Below are positions 31,744-39,310 of a stretch of 39,420 bases of DNA, piece after piece. Each line of letters begins with the position of its first letter. Within the stretch, counting starts at the first letter, position 1. Source of the DNA: an uncultured Prevotellaceae bacterium (lineage in GTDB: Bacteria > Bacteroidota > Bacteroidia > Bacteroidales > Muribaculaceae); contig CALGGO010000047.1 in NCBI GenBank assembly GCA_937916085.1, positions 1-39,420 of the forward strand, written 5' to 3'. The translations under genes and the position numbers were made by a program. Below the pieces are notes generated by a model. The model was given only the letters and a program-made list of their open reading frames with translations, made no database searches and was not told the DNA's origin.

Positions 31744-31777
31744 ATATAAGAGAACAGACTTGATTGCCTGTTCTCTT
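31740..31777 (-). terminator. Hairpin between rarA and the secreted-protein gene
   Basis: Arms AAGAGAACAG (31748-31757) and CTGTTCTCTT (31768-31777), loop of ten. On minus it is followed by ATATTTTTG, fitting a terminator for the minus-strand operon; the arms use units of the octad array. Confidence 0.65.
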
Positions 31778-31911
31778 GTTCTCTTGTTTTCTTGTTTTCT
31801 TGTTTTCTTGTTTTCTTGTTCTCTTGTTCTCTTGTTTTCTTGTTTTCTTGTTCTCTTGTTTTCTTGTTTTCTTGTTTTCTTGTTTTCTTGTTTTCTTACT
31901 TTCTTGTTTTC
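31771..31911 (+). repeat. Octad array (CTTGTTTT/CTTGTTCT, about 17 units)
   Basis: Longest array in the window, period 8. On minus it forms an adenine/purine-rich tail (AAAACAAG units) beginning at the very next base after the stop codon of the 31912-32433 gene. Confidence 0.92.
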
Positions 31912-32433
31912 TTACTTGAAGTAGATGTCGATGTAATCTACACATTCATCAACTGGATTTCTCATTTCTTGCATTCGCCAGAATTTGCGGTTGCCGGTTA
32001 CATCGAAGTGGAAGGTCCCTTCTCTAAGCACCTCCTGCCCGTTGTTCATGTGGTAGATTTTCTCTCGGATTTCGCCAACGAAAACAAGATGATTGGCATC
32101 AACGATGTCAATGACGCCATCGAGCTTCACGTAGTCTCCGTTTGTTTTGCATTCGTCATCGGCGTCTTTACAGTTGACTGCCAGCTGCTGGCCTTTACAA
32201 GAAAGCGTGCCGTTAGCTTCTTTCTTGATGGTTACAGAGCCAAAGTATTTCCATGAAATCCACTGAAGACTGAGCATGTGCTTCCCCACAATCTTGCGTT
32301 CAAGAGCCGAGAGATTGTCATATTTCTGTTCTTGCACAGTTTTGCGAGTGGTTTTCTTTTTCTTCGCCTCCATAGTCGTTGGCACAGCTGCCAGCAAAGA
32401 GACCAGCATCAATCCTAAAACTAATCGTTTCAT
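31912..32433 (-). CDS. Secreted protein of unknown function
   Basis: 173 residues. The signal peptide (MKRLVLGLMLVSLLAAVPTTMEA) is followed by a basic KKKKTTRKT patch, then a beta-rich domain with two cysteines (CKGQQLAVNCKDADDEC region). It has a lipocalin-like flavour (WKYFGSVTIKKEANGTLSCKG, GTFHFDVTGNRKFW) but I do not recognise the family. It follows the thioredoxin gene after 14 bases, so the pair is an operon; its cysteines make it a possible client. Confidence 0.75.
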   Translation of the reverse strand: MKRLVLGLMLVSLLAAVPTTMEAKKKKTTRKTVQEQKYDNLSALERKIVGKHMLSLQWISWKYFGSVTIKKEANGTLSCKGQQLAVNCKDADDECKTNGDYVKLDGVIDIVDANHLVFVGEIREKIYHMNNGQEVLREGTFHFDVTGNRKFWRMQEMRNPVDECVDYIDIYFK

Positions 32434-32447
32434 AATCTCGGTTTTAT

Positions 32448-32849
32448 TTATTTGGTTAATATTTTGTCAATCATTGCCTTCAACTCTTCTTTGTCGCTCA
32501 ATCCCACCATTTCTTCGGGTTCTGAAGTGCCATTTTTAAAGAACAATAAGTAGGGAATGCCTTGAATCTCGAGCTGCTTAGCCAGTTCTTTGTTCTTATC
32601 GACGTCGATGCTGTAGAAATTGACACGTCCTTCATATTCAGCCGCCAGTTCCTCTAGGATGGGAGCGAGCATGCGGCAAGGACCGCACCAAGTGGCATTG
32701 AAGTCAAACACCGCAGGCTTAGCGCTTGCTACACTACCTTGACTTATGTAGTCATAAAACTCCTTGTGACTGACTACCTTAACTTTTTGCGCATCGGCAA
32801 CATTCCACAGACTGAATATTGCCAAGAGAATTAATAATGATTTCTTCAT
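32448..32849 (-). CDS. Periplasmic thioredoxin
   Basis: 133 residues. A cleavable signal (MKKSLLILLAIFSLWNVADA) is followed by a full thioredoxin fold with active site W54-C55-G56-P57-C58, DVDKNKELAKQ and the cis-proline block GIPYLLFF. Exported thioredoxins of Bacteroidetes reduce or rearrange disulfides in the periplasm. First gene of a two-gene operon with the secreted unknown. Confidence 0.93.
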   Translation of the reverse strand: MKKSLLILLAIFSLWNVADAQKVKVVSHKEFYDYISQGSVASAKPAVFDFNATWCGPCRMLAPILEELAAEYEGRVNFYSIDVDKNKELAKQLEIQGIPYLLFFKNGTSEPEEMVGLSDKEELKAMIDKILTK

Positions 32850-32928
32850 TTTGTATTACAGATAATTAAAGATGTGTATATAATATTTTGATTGAAAAAA
32901 CTCGAAATGGTTTAAAACTCACCATATA

Positions 32929-32977
32929 ATCGGGGAACGGAGATCGGGGAACGGGGATTGGCTCTCCACTCTCCATT
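32929..32977 (+). repeat. Two heptad families joined in register
   Basis: ATCGGGG, AACGGAG, ATCGGGG, AACGGGG, ATTGGCT, then CTCCACT, CTCCATT: seven units with no phase break where the sequence family changes. It lies just after the DUF4301 stop codon. Confidence 0.88.
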
Positions 32978-32982
32978 CACCT

Positions 32983-34503
32983 TTATTGATGTTGTGGACG
33001 CAGCAGGTCGTTAACGGTCTTCACGGGGTTGAAGGTCTCGATGGGGACTTCCACGAAGATGGTGTTCCAGTCGCTCATTGAGCCGTTCCACAAGCCTGGC
33101 AGCTCCAGGGCCTTGATTTCCACGCCGCTAGTAGATTTCATCGAGATGAGGCCGGTGTCGGGATCCACGAACTGCTTGAGGTCGAACTTGTTGCCCTTGT
33201 AATCCTTGATGTAGCACACTAGGTCAACGGGGTTGAAGTGTGTGCCGCTCTTCATCAACTCAACGGCGGCTGGGTCGTTTTCATCGATTTGTGCGGCCTC
33301 AAGGATTTGTGGCGAGTAGCTGCCGTCGGGGTTATAGGCGAGGTAAGGACCTCCGCCTGGCTCGCCCTCGTTGAGCACCATGCCGCACACACGGATAGGT
33401 CGGTTGAGCTTGCCGCGCAGGTATTCGGCGAGTTGCTTCTCATCCATGCCTGCGGTGGCATCATTGCGTGTGCATAGGCGGTTCTCCACAAACTTCTTGA
33501 TGCTTTTTAGCTCACTGGCGCTAGCTCCCTTGTCGAGCGTGTCAAGATGCTTAGCGATGTGCCGCTGCACGTCGATGAGGTAGCCGCCAATCGCTTTCTT
33601 GTAGCGCACGGTGGTGTTGCGCAGTCGCAGCGGCACCACGTTGTCGATGTTCTTGACAAACACCACGTCGGCATCACGCTCGTTAAGGTTCTCGATGAGT
33701 GCTCCATGCCCAGCTGGGCGGAAGAACAGGTTGCCGTCCTGGTCACGATAGGGGGTGTTGTCGAGGTTCACGGCGATGGTGTCGGTCGCTTGCTTCTGCT
33801 CACTCATGGTGACATTGTATTTCACGCCCCACACCATTTCCATCGCTGGCAGCTTGGCTTTGAGCACCTTGTCAAACTCCATGCGGTGCTCAGGCGAGAC
33901 GGTGAAATGAATGTTCACCTCACGCTTTCCATTGGTGGCATATTGCGCTCCTTCCTCCAGATGCTCCTCGAGAGAGGTGTGTACGCCGCCTCCGGCAGCT
34001 CTGTGAAATTGAAGCAAAGCCTTTGGCAAGAAACCGTAGTTCAACCCGTTGCTCTCGAGCATAGTCTTGGCAATCTCTACATATTTCCCGTCTTGGATGA
34101 GCTGTGGAATAGTGGCTTTGTAGATTTTGTCGCACGCCTTGTTGAGGGCAGGGTAGAAGGCGAAGTGGTTGATGTTGTCGAAATACTGCTTCTCGAAGTC
34201 GGTCTCGGGAGCGGTCCTTCCAGAGTTGGTGAAGGCAAACATGTTCTTGAACATTCGGCTTGCTGCGCCCGATGCAGGGACAAACTTCTCGATAGTCACC
34301 CCTTCTTGCTGTGCTTGTCGCCAAAGCCTGATGTAGTGGTTGATGTCTTTTTCATTAAGACGCATGATGCCGTTTCCCACTTTAGCTACCGAGTGAATGC
34401 TTAGCTGTGGAAAACCATTCTCAAAACGCTTAATCTGATTTTCAATCATTGAGGCTGTTATGCCCTTGTTTTCAATTAGTTGGAGGTCTTTTTCGTTAAG
34501 CAT
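32983..34503 (-). CDS. DUF4301 protein, possible UDP-sugar-pyrophosphorylase-like nucleotidyltransferase
   Basis: 506 residues, matching the Bacteroidetes DUF4301 family, whose function I do not know to be established. Four blocks, in order, resemble UDPGP-type pyrophosphorylases: FVPASGAASRMFK (74-86) for the GGxGTRM loop; RPAGHGAL with H266 for the PxGHGD block; VFVKNIDNVVP (N285-N288) for the nucleotide-sugar NxDN block; and LEAAQI (E402) followed by THFNP (F423-N424) for the LLExAQ and FNTN blocks. I infer a nucleotidyltransferase GT-A fold; the substrate is unknown. Confidence 0.8.
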   Translation of the reverse strand: MLNEKDLQLIENKGITASMIENQIKRFENGFPQLSIHSVAKVGNGIMRLNEKDINHYIRLWRQAQQEGVTIEKFVPASGAASRMFKNMFAFTNSGRTAPETDFEKQYFDNINHFAFYPALNKACDKIYKATIPQLIQDGKYVEIAKTMLESNGLNYGFLPKALLQFHRAAGGGVHTSLEEHLEEGAQYATNGKREVNIHFTVSPEHRMEFDKVLKAKLPAMEMVWGVKYNVTMSEQKQATDTIAVNLDNTPYRDQDGNLFFRPAGHGALIENLNERDADVVFVKNIDNVVPLRLRNTTVRYKKAIGGYLIDVQRHIAKHLDTLDKGASASELKSIKKFVENRLCTRNDATAGMDEKQLAEYLRGKLNRPIRVCGMVLNEGEPGGGPYLAYNPDGSYSPQILEAAQIDENDPAAVELMKSGTHFNPVDLVCYIKDYKGNKFDLKQFVDPDTGLISMKSTSGVEIKALELPGLWNGSMSDWNTIFVEVPIETFNPVKTVNDLLRPQHQ

Positions 34504-34547
34504 ATGATATGTTTTTGTTTATGAATTTTGCTAATAATATTGAATAA

Positions 34548-34565
34548 ATTTGTAAAGTTACAAAT
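34548..34565. promoter_or_regulatory. Dyad between the divergent DUF4301 and relA genes
   Basis: ATTTGTAA-AG-TTACAAAT, 8-base perfect arms, 44 bases from each start codon. On minus it contains TAACTTTA, one mismatch from a -7 box. It could be a shared operator or part of a promoter; in AT-rich DNA chance is possible. Confidence 0.4.
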
Positions 34566-34609
34566 AAAAAATTAATTTTGGATGATTTTTGCTTATAAAA
34601 GAATAAAAA

Positions 34610-36829
34610 ATGACAGAAACAGGATATTTTAATGCTCACGAACGTGCTATGTTGTTCCAATCAATAAGGAAATTGTGGAACAACTTGCGCGATGAGTTGA
34701 CCATTGATGATGTGCATTATTTGCAGACGGTTATATCAGGTGGTGTGAAGACTGGTGTTTACCGCCGAGACAAGTATGGCATCAACCCTGTTATCAGGAC
34801 ATTACGCACTGCTGAGCTGCTTCACGAAAGCATTGCCCCCGACCGCAACATGACGATAGCAATTCTCGTCTATCACCTGTGCCGCCTTGGTTATGCCACA
34901 GAGAAAGAGATTGCGGGCATGTTTGGCGAGGATGTGGCAAATCTGGTGCATGGTTTAATAAAGATTTCAAAGATATACAAGAAGCAGGCTGCTGTCGATG
35001 ACGATAATTTCCGCAAACTCCTTGTGACACTTGCTCAAGATATCCGTGTGGTGATTATCATGATTGTTGACCGTAGGGGACTGATGAGCTATGTCAATAA
35101 CCATCCCGATGAGAATTTTGTGCGCGACATCTCGCTTGAGTCGCGCTATCTCTATGCGCCGCTCGCCCACAAGCTGGGACTTTATCAAATCAAAACCGAG
35201 CTTGAAGACTTGTCGCTTAAATATTTGCAACGCGATGTGTATAACAAAATAGCTCATCGCCTCAATGAGACAAAAAAAGAGCGCGACAAGTATATAGAAC
35301 AGTTCACGGCACCTATCAAGAAGGTGCTCGAGCGCGAGCACATCAAGTGCTATGTGAAAGGACGCACCAAGTCAATCAACTCCATCTGGAACAAGATGAA
35401 AACCAAGAAGGTTGATATGAACGACATGTACGACCTTTTCGCCATCCGCATCATAATCGACACGCCACGCGAATATGAGAAACGCGACTGCTGGTACACC
35501 TACTCGCTCGTGGGTGACATCTATCAGGCCAATCCCTCACGACTGCGCGACTGGATTACTATGCCCAAGAGCAACGGCTACGAGTCGCTACACGGCACGT
35601 TTAAGGGTAAGGACGACAAGTGGGTAGAGGTGCAAATACGCTCTGAGCGCATGGACGAGGTGGCAGAGATGGGTCTTGCCGCTCACTGGCGCTATAAAGG
35701 TGTGAAAGCCGATGGTGGCGGCATTGACCAGTGGATGCAAAATGTGCGGGAGGTGCTTGAGGAGGGCAGTAAAGACCGTATGGACCTTATACGTGATATG
35801 CATGCCAACCTCTATGACGAGGAGGTGTTTGTGTTCACGCCGCGTGGCGATGTGTTCCAGTTCCCCAAGGGTGCCACAGTGCTCGATTTCGCCTTCCGCA
35901 TCCATTCGCGTGTGGGCTGCCAATGCATTGGCGCAAAGGTCGATGGCAAGAACCAGAAAATCAATTATAAGCTGCGCAGTGGCGACACGGTGGAGATTAT
36001 CACGTCCTCAACGCAGGTGCCACGCGTCGATTGGCTTAATATTGTCAAGACCAGCAAGGCCCGTAACAAGATTAAGCAGGCTCTCAACGAGGCTCAATCG
36101 AAGATGGCGGATATGGGGCGCGAACTTGTGCAACGTCGTTTCAAAAACCGCAAGATAGAGATTGACGAACCCACTATGAGCCGATTCATCAGTAAAAAAG
36201 GCTACAAGATGACAACCGATTTCTATGTGGCTGTTGATGAAGGCAAAATTGACATCGCCACCTTGGTAGAAGAATATCTCGACTATCAGACCAAGCTGCA
36301 AGAAACAGGTAAGCCACGTGAGGCTGCCGAGAACTTTGTGTTGCAGAACAAGGCTGAAGAAGAAGAGCGAGGCGGCGACGACATACTCGTGGTTGGCAAC
36401 AACGTGAAGGGAATCAACTACAAACTCTCGCGCTGCTGCAACCCCATCTATGGCGACCCCATCGTGGGATTTATCGCCAGCGATGGAGCCATCAAGGTGC
36501 ATCGCCGCGACTGCGGCAATGTGAAGCATCTACTCGCCAAGTACCCTTACCGCATCATCCGCTCGCAGTGGAGCGGAAAGGTGGGAAAGCAGTTTGCCGC
36601 TACGCTAAAGGTGGTGGGCAACGACGACATAGGCATAGTGTCGAATATCACCTCGCTTATCAACAAGGAGGGCGACACTGTGCTGCGTAGCGTGTCAATC
36701 AACAGTATGGGCGGCATCTTTGAAGGCTATCTCGTTATTGGCATCAATAGTCTTGACAACCTCGACCTGCTGATAAAGAAAATAAAGAACCTGAAGGGTG
36801 TGAAAGACGTTCAGCGTGCCAGCCATTAA
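34610..36829 (+). CDS. relA: RelA-type (p)ppGpp synthetase with degenerate hydrolase domain
   Basis: 739 residues with the long RSH layout. The N-terminal HD region is eroded: the usual HDxxED block reads YHLCRLG (88-94) and the ADRLHN block reads VDRRGLM (153-159), so hydrolysis is not expected. The synthetase domain is intact: GRTKSINSIWNKM, YDLFAIRII with D275, MPKSNGYESLH with Y324, and VEVQIRSERM with E340. Then come a TGS domain (EEVFVFTPRGDVFQFPKGATVLDFAFRIH), a helical part, a CC-containing zinc-finger-like block (SRCCNPIYGDPIVGF) and a C-terminal ACT domain. It resembles monofunctional RelA; a separate bifunctional homologue is expected elsewhere. Confidence 0.9.
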   Translation: MTETGYFNAHERAMLFQSIRKLWNNLRDELTIDDVHYLQTVISGGVKTGVYRRDKYGINPVIRTLRTAELLHESIAPDRNMTIAILVYHLCRLGYATEKEIAGMFGEDVANLVHGLIKISKIYKKQAAVDDDNFRKLLVTLAQDIRVVIIMIVDRRGLMSYVNNHPDENFVRDISLESRYLYAPLAHKLGLYQIKTELEDLSLKYLQRDVYNKIAHRLNETKKERDKYIEQFTAPIKKVLEREHIKCYVKGRTKSINSIWNKMKTKKVDMNDMYDLFAIRIIIDTPREYEKRDCWYTYSLVGDIYQANPSRLRDWITMPKSNGYESLHGTFKGKDDKWVEVQIRSERMDEVAEMGLAAHWRYKGVKADGGGIDQWMQNVREVLEEGSKDRMDLIRDMHANLYDEEVFVFTPRGDVFQFPKGATVLDFAFRIHSRVGCQCIGAKVDGKNQKINYKLRSGDTVEIITSSTQVPRVDWLNIVKTSKARNKIKQALNEAQSKMADMGRELVQRRFKNRKIEIDEPTMSRFISKKGYKMTTDFYVAVDEGKIDIATLVEEYLDYQTKLQETGKPREAAENFVLQNKAEEEERGGDDILVVGNNVKGINYKLSRCCNPIYGDPIVGFIASDGAIKVHRRDCGNVKHLLAKYPYRIIRSQWSGKVGKQFAATLKVVGNDDIGIVSNITSLINKEGDTVLRSVSINSMGGIFEGYLVIGINSLDNLDLLIKKIKNLKGVKDVQRASH

Positions 36830-36860
36830 GCTTTTGTTCATAACTTTATCTGTTAAATAA

Positions 36861-36890
36861 TTGGTAATTCAGAAAAACTCCTTACCTTTG
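36861..36890 (+). promoter_or_regulatory. nfnAB promoter
   Basis: TTG (36861-36863), 19 bases, TACCTTTG (36883-36890); 40 bases to the nfnA ATG. Confidence 0.7.
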
Positions 36891-36930
36891 CACGTTCAAA
36901 TAAAAAACTAATTCACATTAACTATAAACA

Positions 36931-37707
36931 ATGAACAAGATTGTAAGCAAACAACGTTTCAGCGAGAATGTTACTAAACTCGTTGTTGAAGCTCCCCTTA
37001 TTGCTAAAGCCCGCCGTGCCGGTCACTTTGTGATTGTGCGATGCGGTGAGAAGGGAGAAAGAATTCCATTGACTATCGCCGACAGTGATCCCGCAGCTGG
37101 GACTATCACCTTGGTTATCCAGGCCGTGGGCGACTCAACCCGCAAGATTTGTGCTCTTGAGCCAGGTGACTGCCTGACCGATGTGGTGGGACCTCTGGGT
37201 CAAGCCACTAAGATTGAGAACTACGGCACCGTGCTGTGCTGCGGTGGCGGTGTGGGTGTAGCACCATTGCTGCCCATAATCAAGGCGATGAAAGCTGCTG
37301 GCAACCGTGTTGTCAGCGTGTTGGCAGGTCGCACAAAGGATCTGATTATCCTTGAGGATGAGGTTCGCGCTTCGAGCGACGACGTGATTATTATGACCGA
37401 CGACGGCAGCTACGGCAACAAAGGCCTAGTAACTGCCGGTGTTGAGGAGGTAATCAAACGTGAGAAGGTTGACAAGGTGGTGACCATCGGTCCCGCTATC
37501 ATGATGAAGTTTGTATCGCTCCTCACAAAGAAGTATGAGGTGCCCACCGAGGCATCGCTCAATGCTATCATGGTTGATGGTACTGGAATGTGCGGTGCTT
37601 GCCGTGTGACAGTGGGTGGCAAGACCCGCTTCGTGTGTGTTGAGGGTCCTGAATTCGACGCTCATGAGATTGACTTCGACGAGTTGTTAATGCGCTTGAA
37701 AATGTGA
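36931..37707 (+). CDS. nfnA: NfnA: NADH-dependent ferredoxin:NADP+ oxidoreductase, FAD/[2Fe-2S] subunit
   Basis: 258 residues, ferredoxin-reductase type. The FAD motif RIPLTIAD is near residue 45, the nucleotide-binding stretch GGGVGVAPLLP near 110, and a C-terminal [2Fe-2S] site has C221, C224 and C236. Similar proteins are annotated as dihydroorotate dehydrogenase electron-transfer subunit or sulfide dehydrogenase; the partner gene downstream identifies the Nfn pair. The cytoplasmic complex couples NADH and reduced ferredoxin oxidation to NADP+ reduction by electron bifurcation. Confidence 0.88.
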   Translation: MNKIVSKQRFSENVTKLVVEAPLIAKARRAGHFVIVRCGEKGERIPLTIADSDPAAGTITLVIQAVGDSTRKICALEPGDCLTDVVGPLGQATKIENYGTVLCCGGGVGVAPLLPIIKAMKAAGNRVVSVLAGRTKDLIILEDEVRASSDDVIIMTDDGSYGNKGLVTAGVEEVIKREKVDKVVTIGPAIMMKFVSLLTKKYEVPTEASLNAIMVDGTGMCGACRVTVGGKTRFVCVEGPEFDAHEIDFDELLMRLKM

Positions 37708-37710
37708 AAT

Positions 37711-37750
37711 AGCTAACAAGCCGACGAGCAAACAAGCTGACAAGGCAATA
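37711..37750 (+). repeat. Octad array between nfnA and nfnB
   Basis: AGCTAACA, AGCCGACG, AGCAAACA, AGCTGACA, AGGCAATA; period exactly 8, starting four bases after the nfnA stop. Confidence 0.85.
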
Positions 37751-37791
37751 GTAATTGTCTTTAATAAAGAAAACAAGAAAAAATAAGAAAA

Positions 37792-39249
37792 ATGGAAAAC
37801 TATAACGAATCTCGCAACGAGGCTTGGCGTGAGGAATTGCGCAAGTCGAAGACCGCGAAAGAGAGAAACAATATAGCCCGCGTGGAGATGCCGCAGCTCG
37901 ACCCTGCCTACCGCATCACTTGCAACGAGGAGGTGAACCAGGGCATCAACGCCGAGCAGGCAGTGCTTGAGGCGACTCGTTGCCTCGACTGCCCAAATCC
38001 GCAGTGCGTCACTGGCTGCCCTGTGGGTATCAACATTCCTAAATTCATCAAGAACATTGAGCGTGGCGAGTTCGCTCAGGCTGCCGCAACTCTGAAAGAG
38101 ACCAGTTCGCTGCCCGCAGTGTGCGGTCGCGTGTGTCCTCAGGAGAAGCAGTGCGAGAGCAAGTGCATCCGCCTGAAGATGAATCAGCCCGCTGTAGCTA
38201 TTGGTTACCTTGAGCGCTTCGCCGCCGACTGGCAGCGCAACAACACTGAGCAAGAGGTTCCTCCTATGAAACCTGCCAATGGCATCAAGGTTGCCGTTAT
38301 TGGTAGTGGTCCTTCTGGATTGTCGTTTGCTGGTGACATGGCAAAGCAAGGCTTTGACGTAACAGTATTTGAGGCTCTGCATGAGATTGGTGGTGTGCTA
38401 AAGTATGGTATCCCCGAGTTCCGTTTGCCAAACAGCATCGTTGACTACGAGATCGAGGGTCTGCGCAAGATGGGCGTGAAGTTTGAAAAGGACGTGCTCG
38501 TGGGCAAGACCATCACCTACGATGACCTTCACGAGCAAGGCTTCAAGGGTGTGTTCGTTGGCTCTGGCGCTGGTTTCCCACGCTTCATGGATATACCTGG
38601 TGAGAACCTTATCGGTGTTATGTCAAGCAACGAATACCTAACTCGCATCAACCTGATGAGCGCTGGTCGTGGTGGCGATACTCCTGTTATGCATGGCGAG
38701 ACTATCGCCGTGATAGGTGGTGGTAACACTGCTATGGACTCTACCCGCACTGCACTGCGCATGGGTGCCAAGCGCGTGATTCTCGTTTACCGTCGTAGCG
38801 AGGAGGAAATGCCTGCCCGTCGTGAGGAGGTTGGCCATGCCAAGGAAGAGGGCGTAGAGTTCATGACCCTGCACAACCCCATCGAGTACATTGGCGACGA
38901 GAAAGGTCACGTTAAGGCTATGCGCGTGCAGCGCATGGAGCTTGGTGAGCCCGACGCCAGCGGACGCCGCTCACCAGTGCCTGTTGAGGGAGCCATCGAG
39001 GAGATCCCTGTTGACATCGTGATTGTGGCTGTGGGTGTTTCGCCCAACCAGCTCGTTCCTCGTTCTATCGAGGGACTTGACGTGAGCCGCCGCAACACTA
39101 TCGTTGTTAACGAGGAAACTATGCAATCCAACATCGGCGACCTCTACGCCGGTGGCGACATCGTGCGTGGCGGTGCCACAGTAATCCTCGCCATGGGCGA
39201 CGGCCGCCGCGCCGCACAAAACATGGCACGTCAACTCCTGGCCGAGTAA
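37792..39249 (+). CDS. nfnB: NfnB: GltD-like large subunit of the Nfn complex
   Basis: 485 residues. The N-terminal iron-sulfur region has CLDCPNPQCVTGCPVGI and CGRVCPQEKQCESKC, the two [4Fe-4S] cysteine sets of GltD-like proteins. FAD binding follows with VIGSGPSGLSFAGDMAKQG, then NADP binding with VIGGGNTAMDSTRTALRMGAK, and a C-terminal GDIVRGGATVILAMGDGRRAAQNMA flavin block. Standing alone it would be annotated as a glutamate synthase small subunit, but linkage to nfnA and absence of gltB favour NfnB. Ends at a strong terminator. Confidence 0.9.
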   Translation: MENYNESRNEAWREELRKSKTAKERNNIARVEMPQLDPAYRITCNEEVNQGINAEQAVLEATRCLDCPNPQCVTGCPVGINIPKFIKNIERGEFAQAAATLKETSSLPAVCGRVCPQEKQCESKCIRLKMNQPAVAIGYLERFAADWQRNNTEQEVPPMKPANGIKVAVIGSGPSGLSFAGDMAKQGFDVTVFEALHEIGGVLKYGIPEFRLPNSIVDYEIEGLRKMGVKFEKDVLVGKTITYDDLHEQGFKGVFVGSGAGFPRFMDIPGENLIGVMSSNEYLTRINLMSAGRGGDTPVMHGETIAVIGGGNTAMDSTRTALRMGAKRVILVYRRSEEEMPARREEVGHAKEEGVEFMTLHNPIEYIGDEKGHVKAMRVQRMELGEPDASGRRSPVPVEGAIEEIPVDIVIVAVGVSPNQLVPRSIEGLDVSRRNTIVVNEETMQSNIGDLYAGGDIVRGGATVILAMGDGRRAAQNMARQLLAE

Positions 39250-39272
39250 ATGTTCAAGAAATGCCTTGAATT

Positions 39273-39310
39273 AAAATAACGTGGGTTCAACGAACTCACG
39301 TTATTTTTTT
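39273..39310 (+). terminator. nfnAB terminator
   Basis: AAAATAACGTGGGTTC pairs with GAACTCACGTTATTTT (16 pairs, one G-U) around a three-base loop, followed by TTT. The remaining 110 bases to the window edge show no gene. Confidence 0.92.

Noticed and set aside
31724..31945. Open frames rich in Lys/Arg/Gln or Phe/Leu/Ser through the octad array
   Set aside because: They are translations of the 8-base repeat itself on either strand, with no promoter or start context, and overlap the end of a real gene.
37792..39249. Annotating the last gene as glutamate synthase small subunit
   Set aside because: No large subunit is present and the adjacent FAD/[2Fe-2S] subunit makes the Nfn complex the better call.
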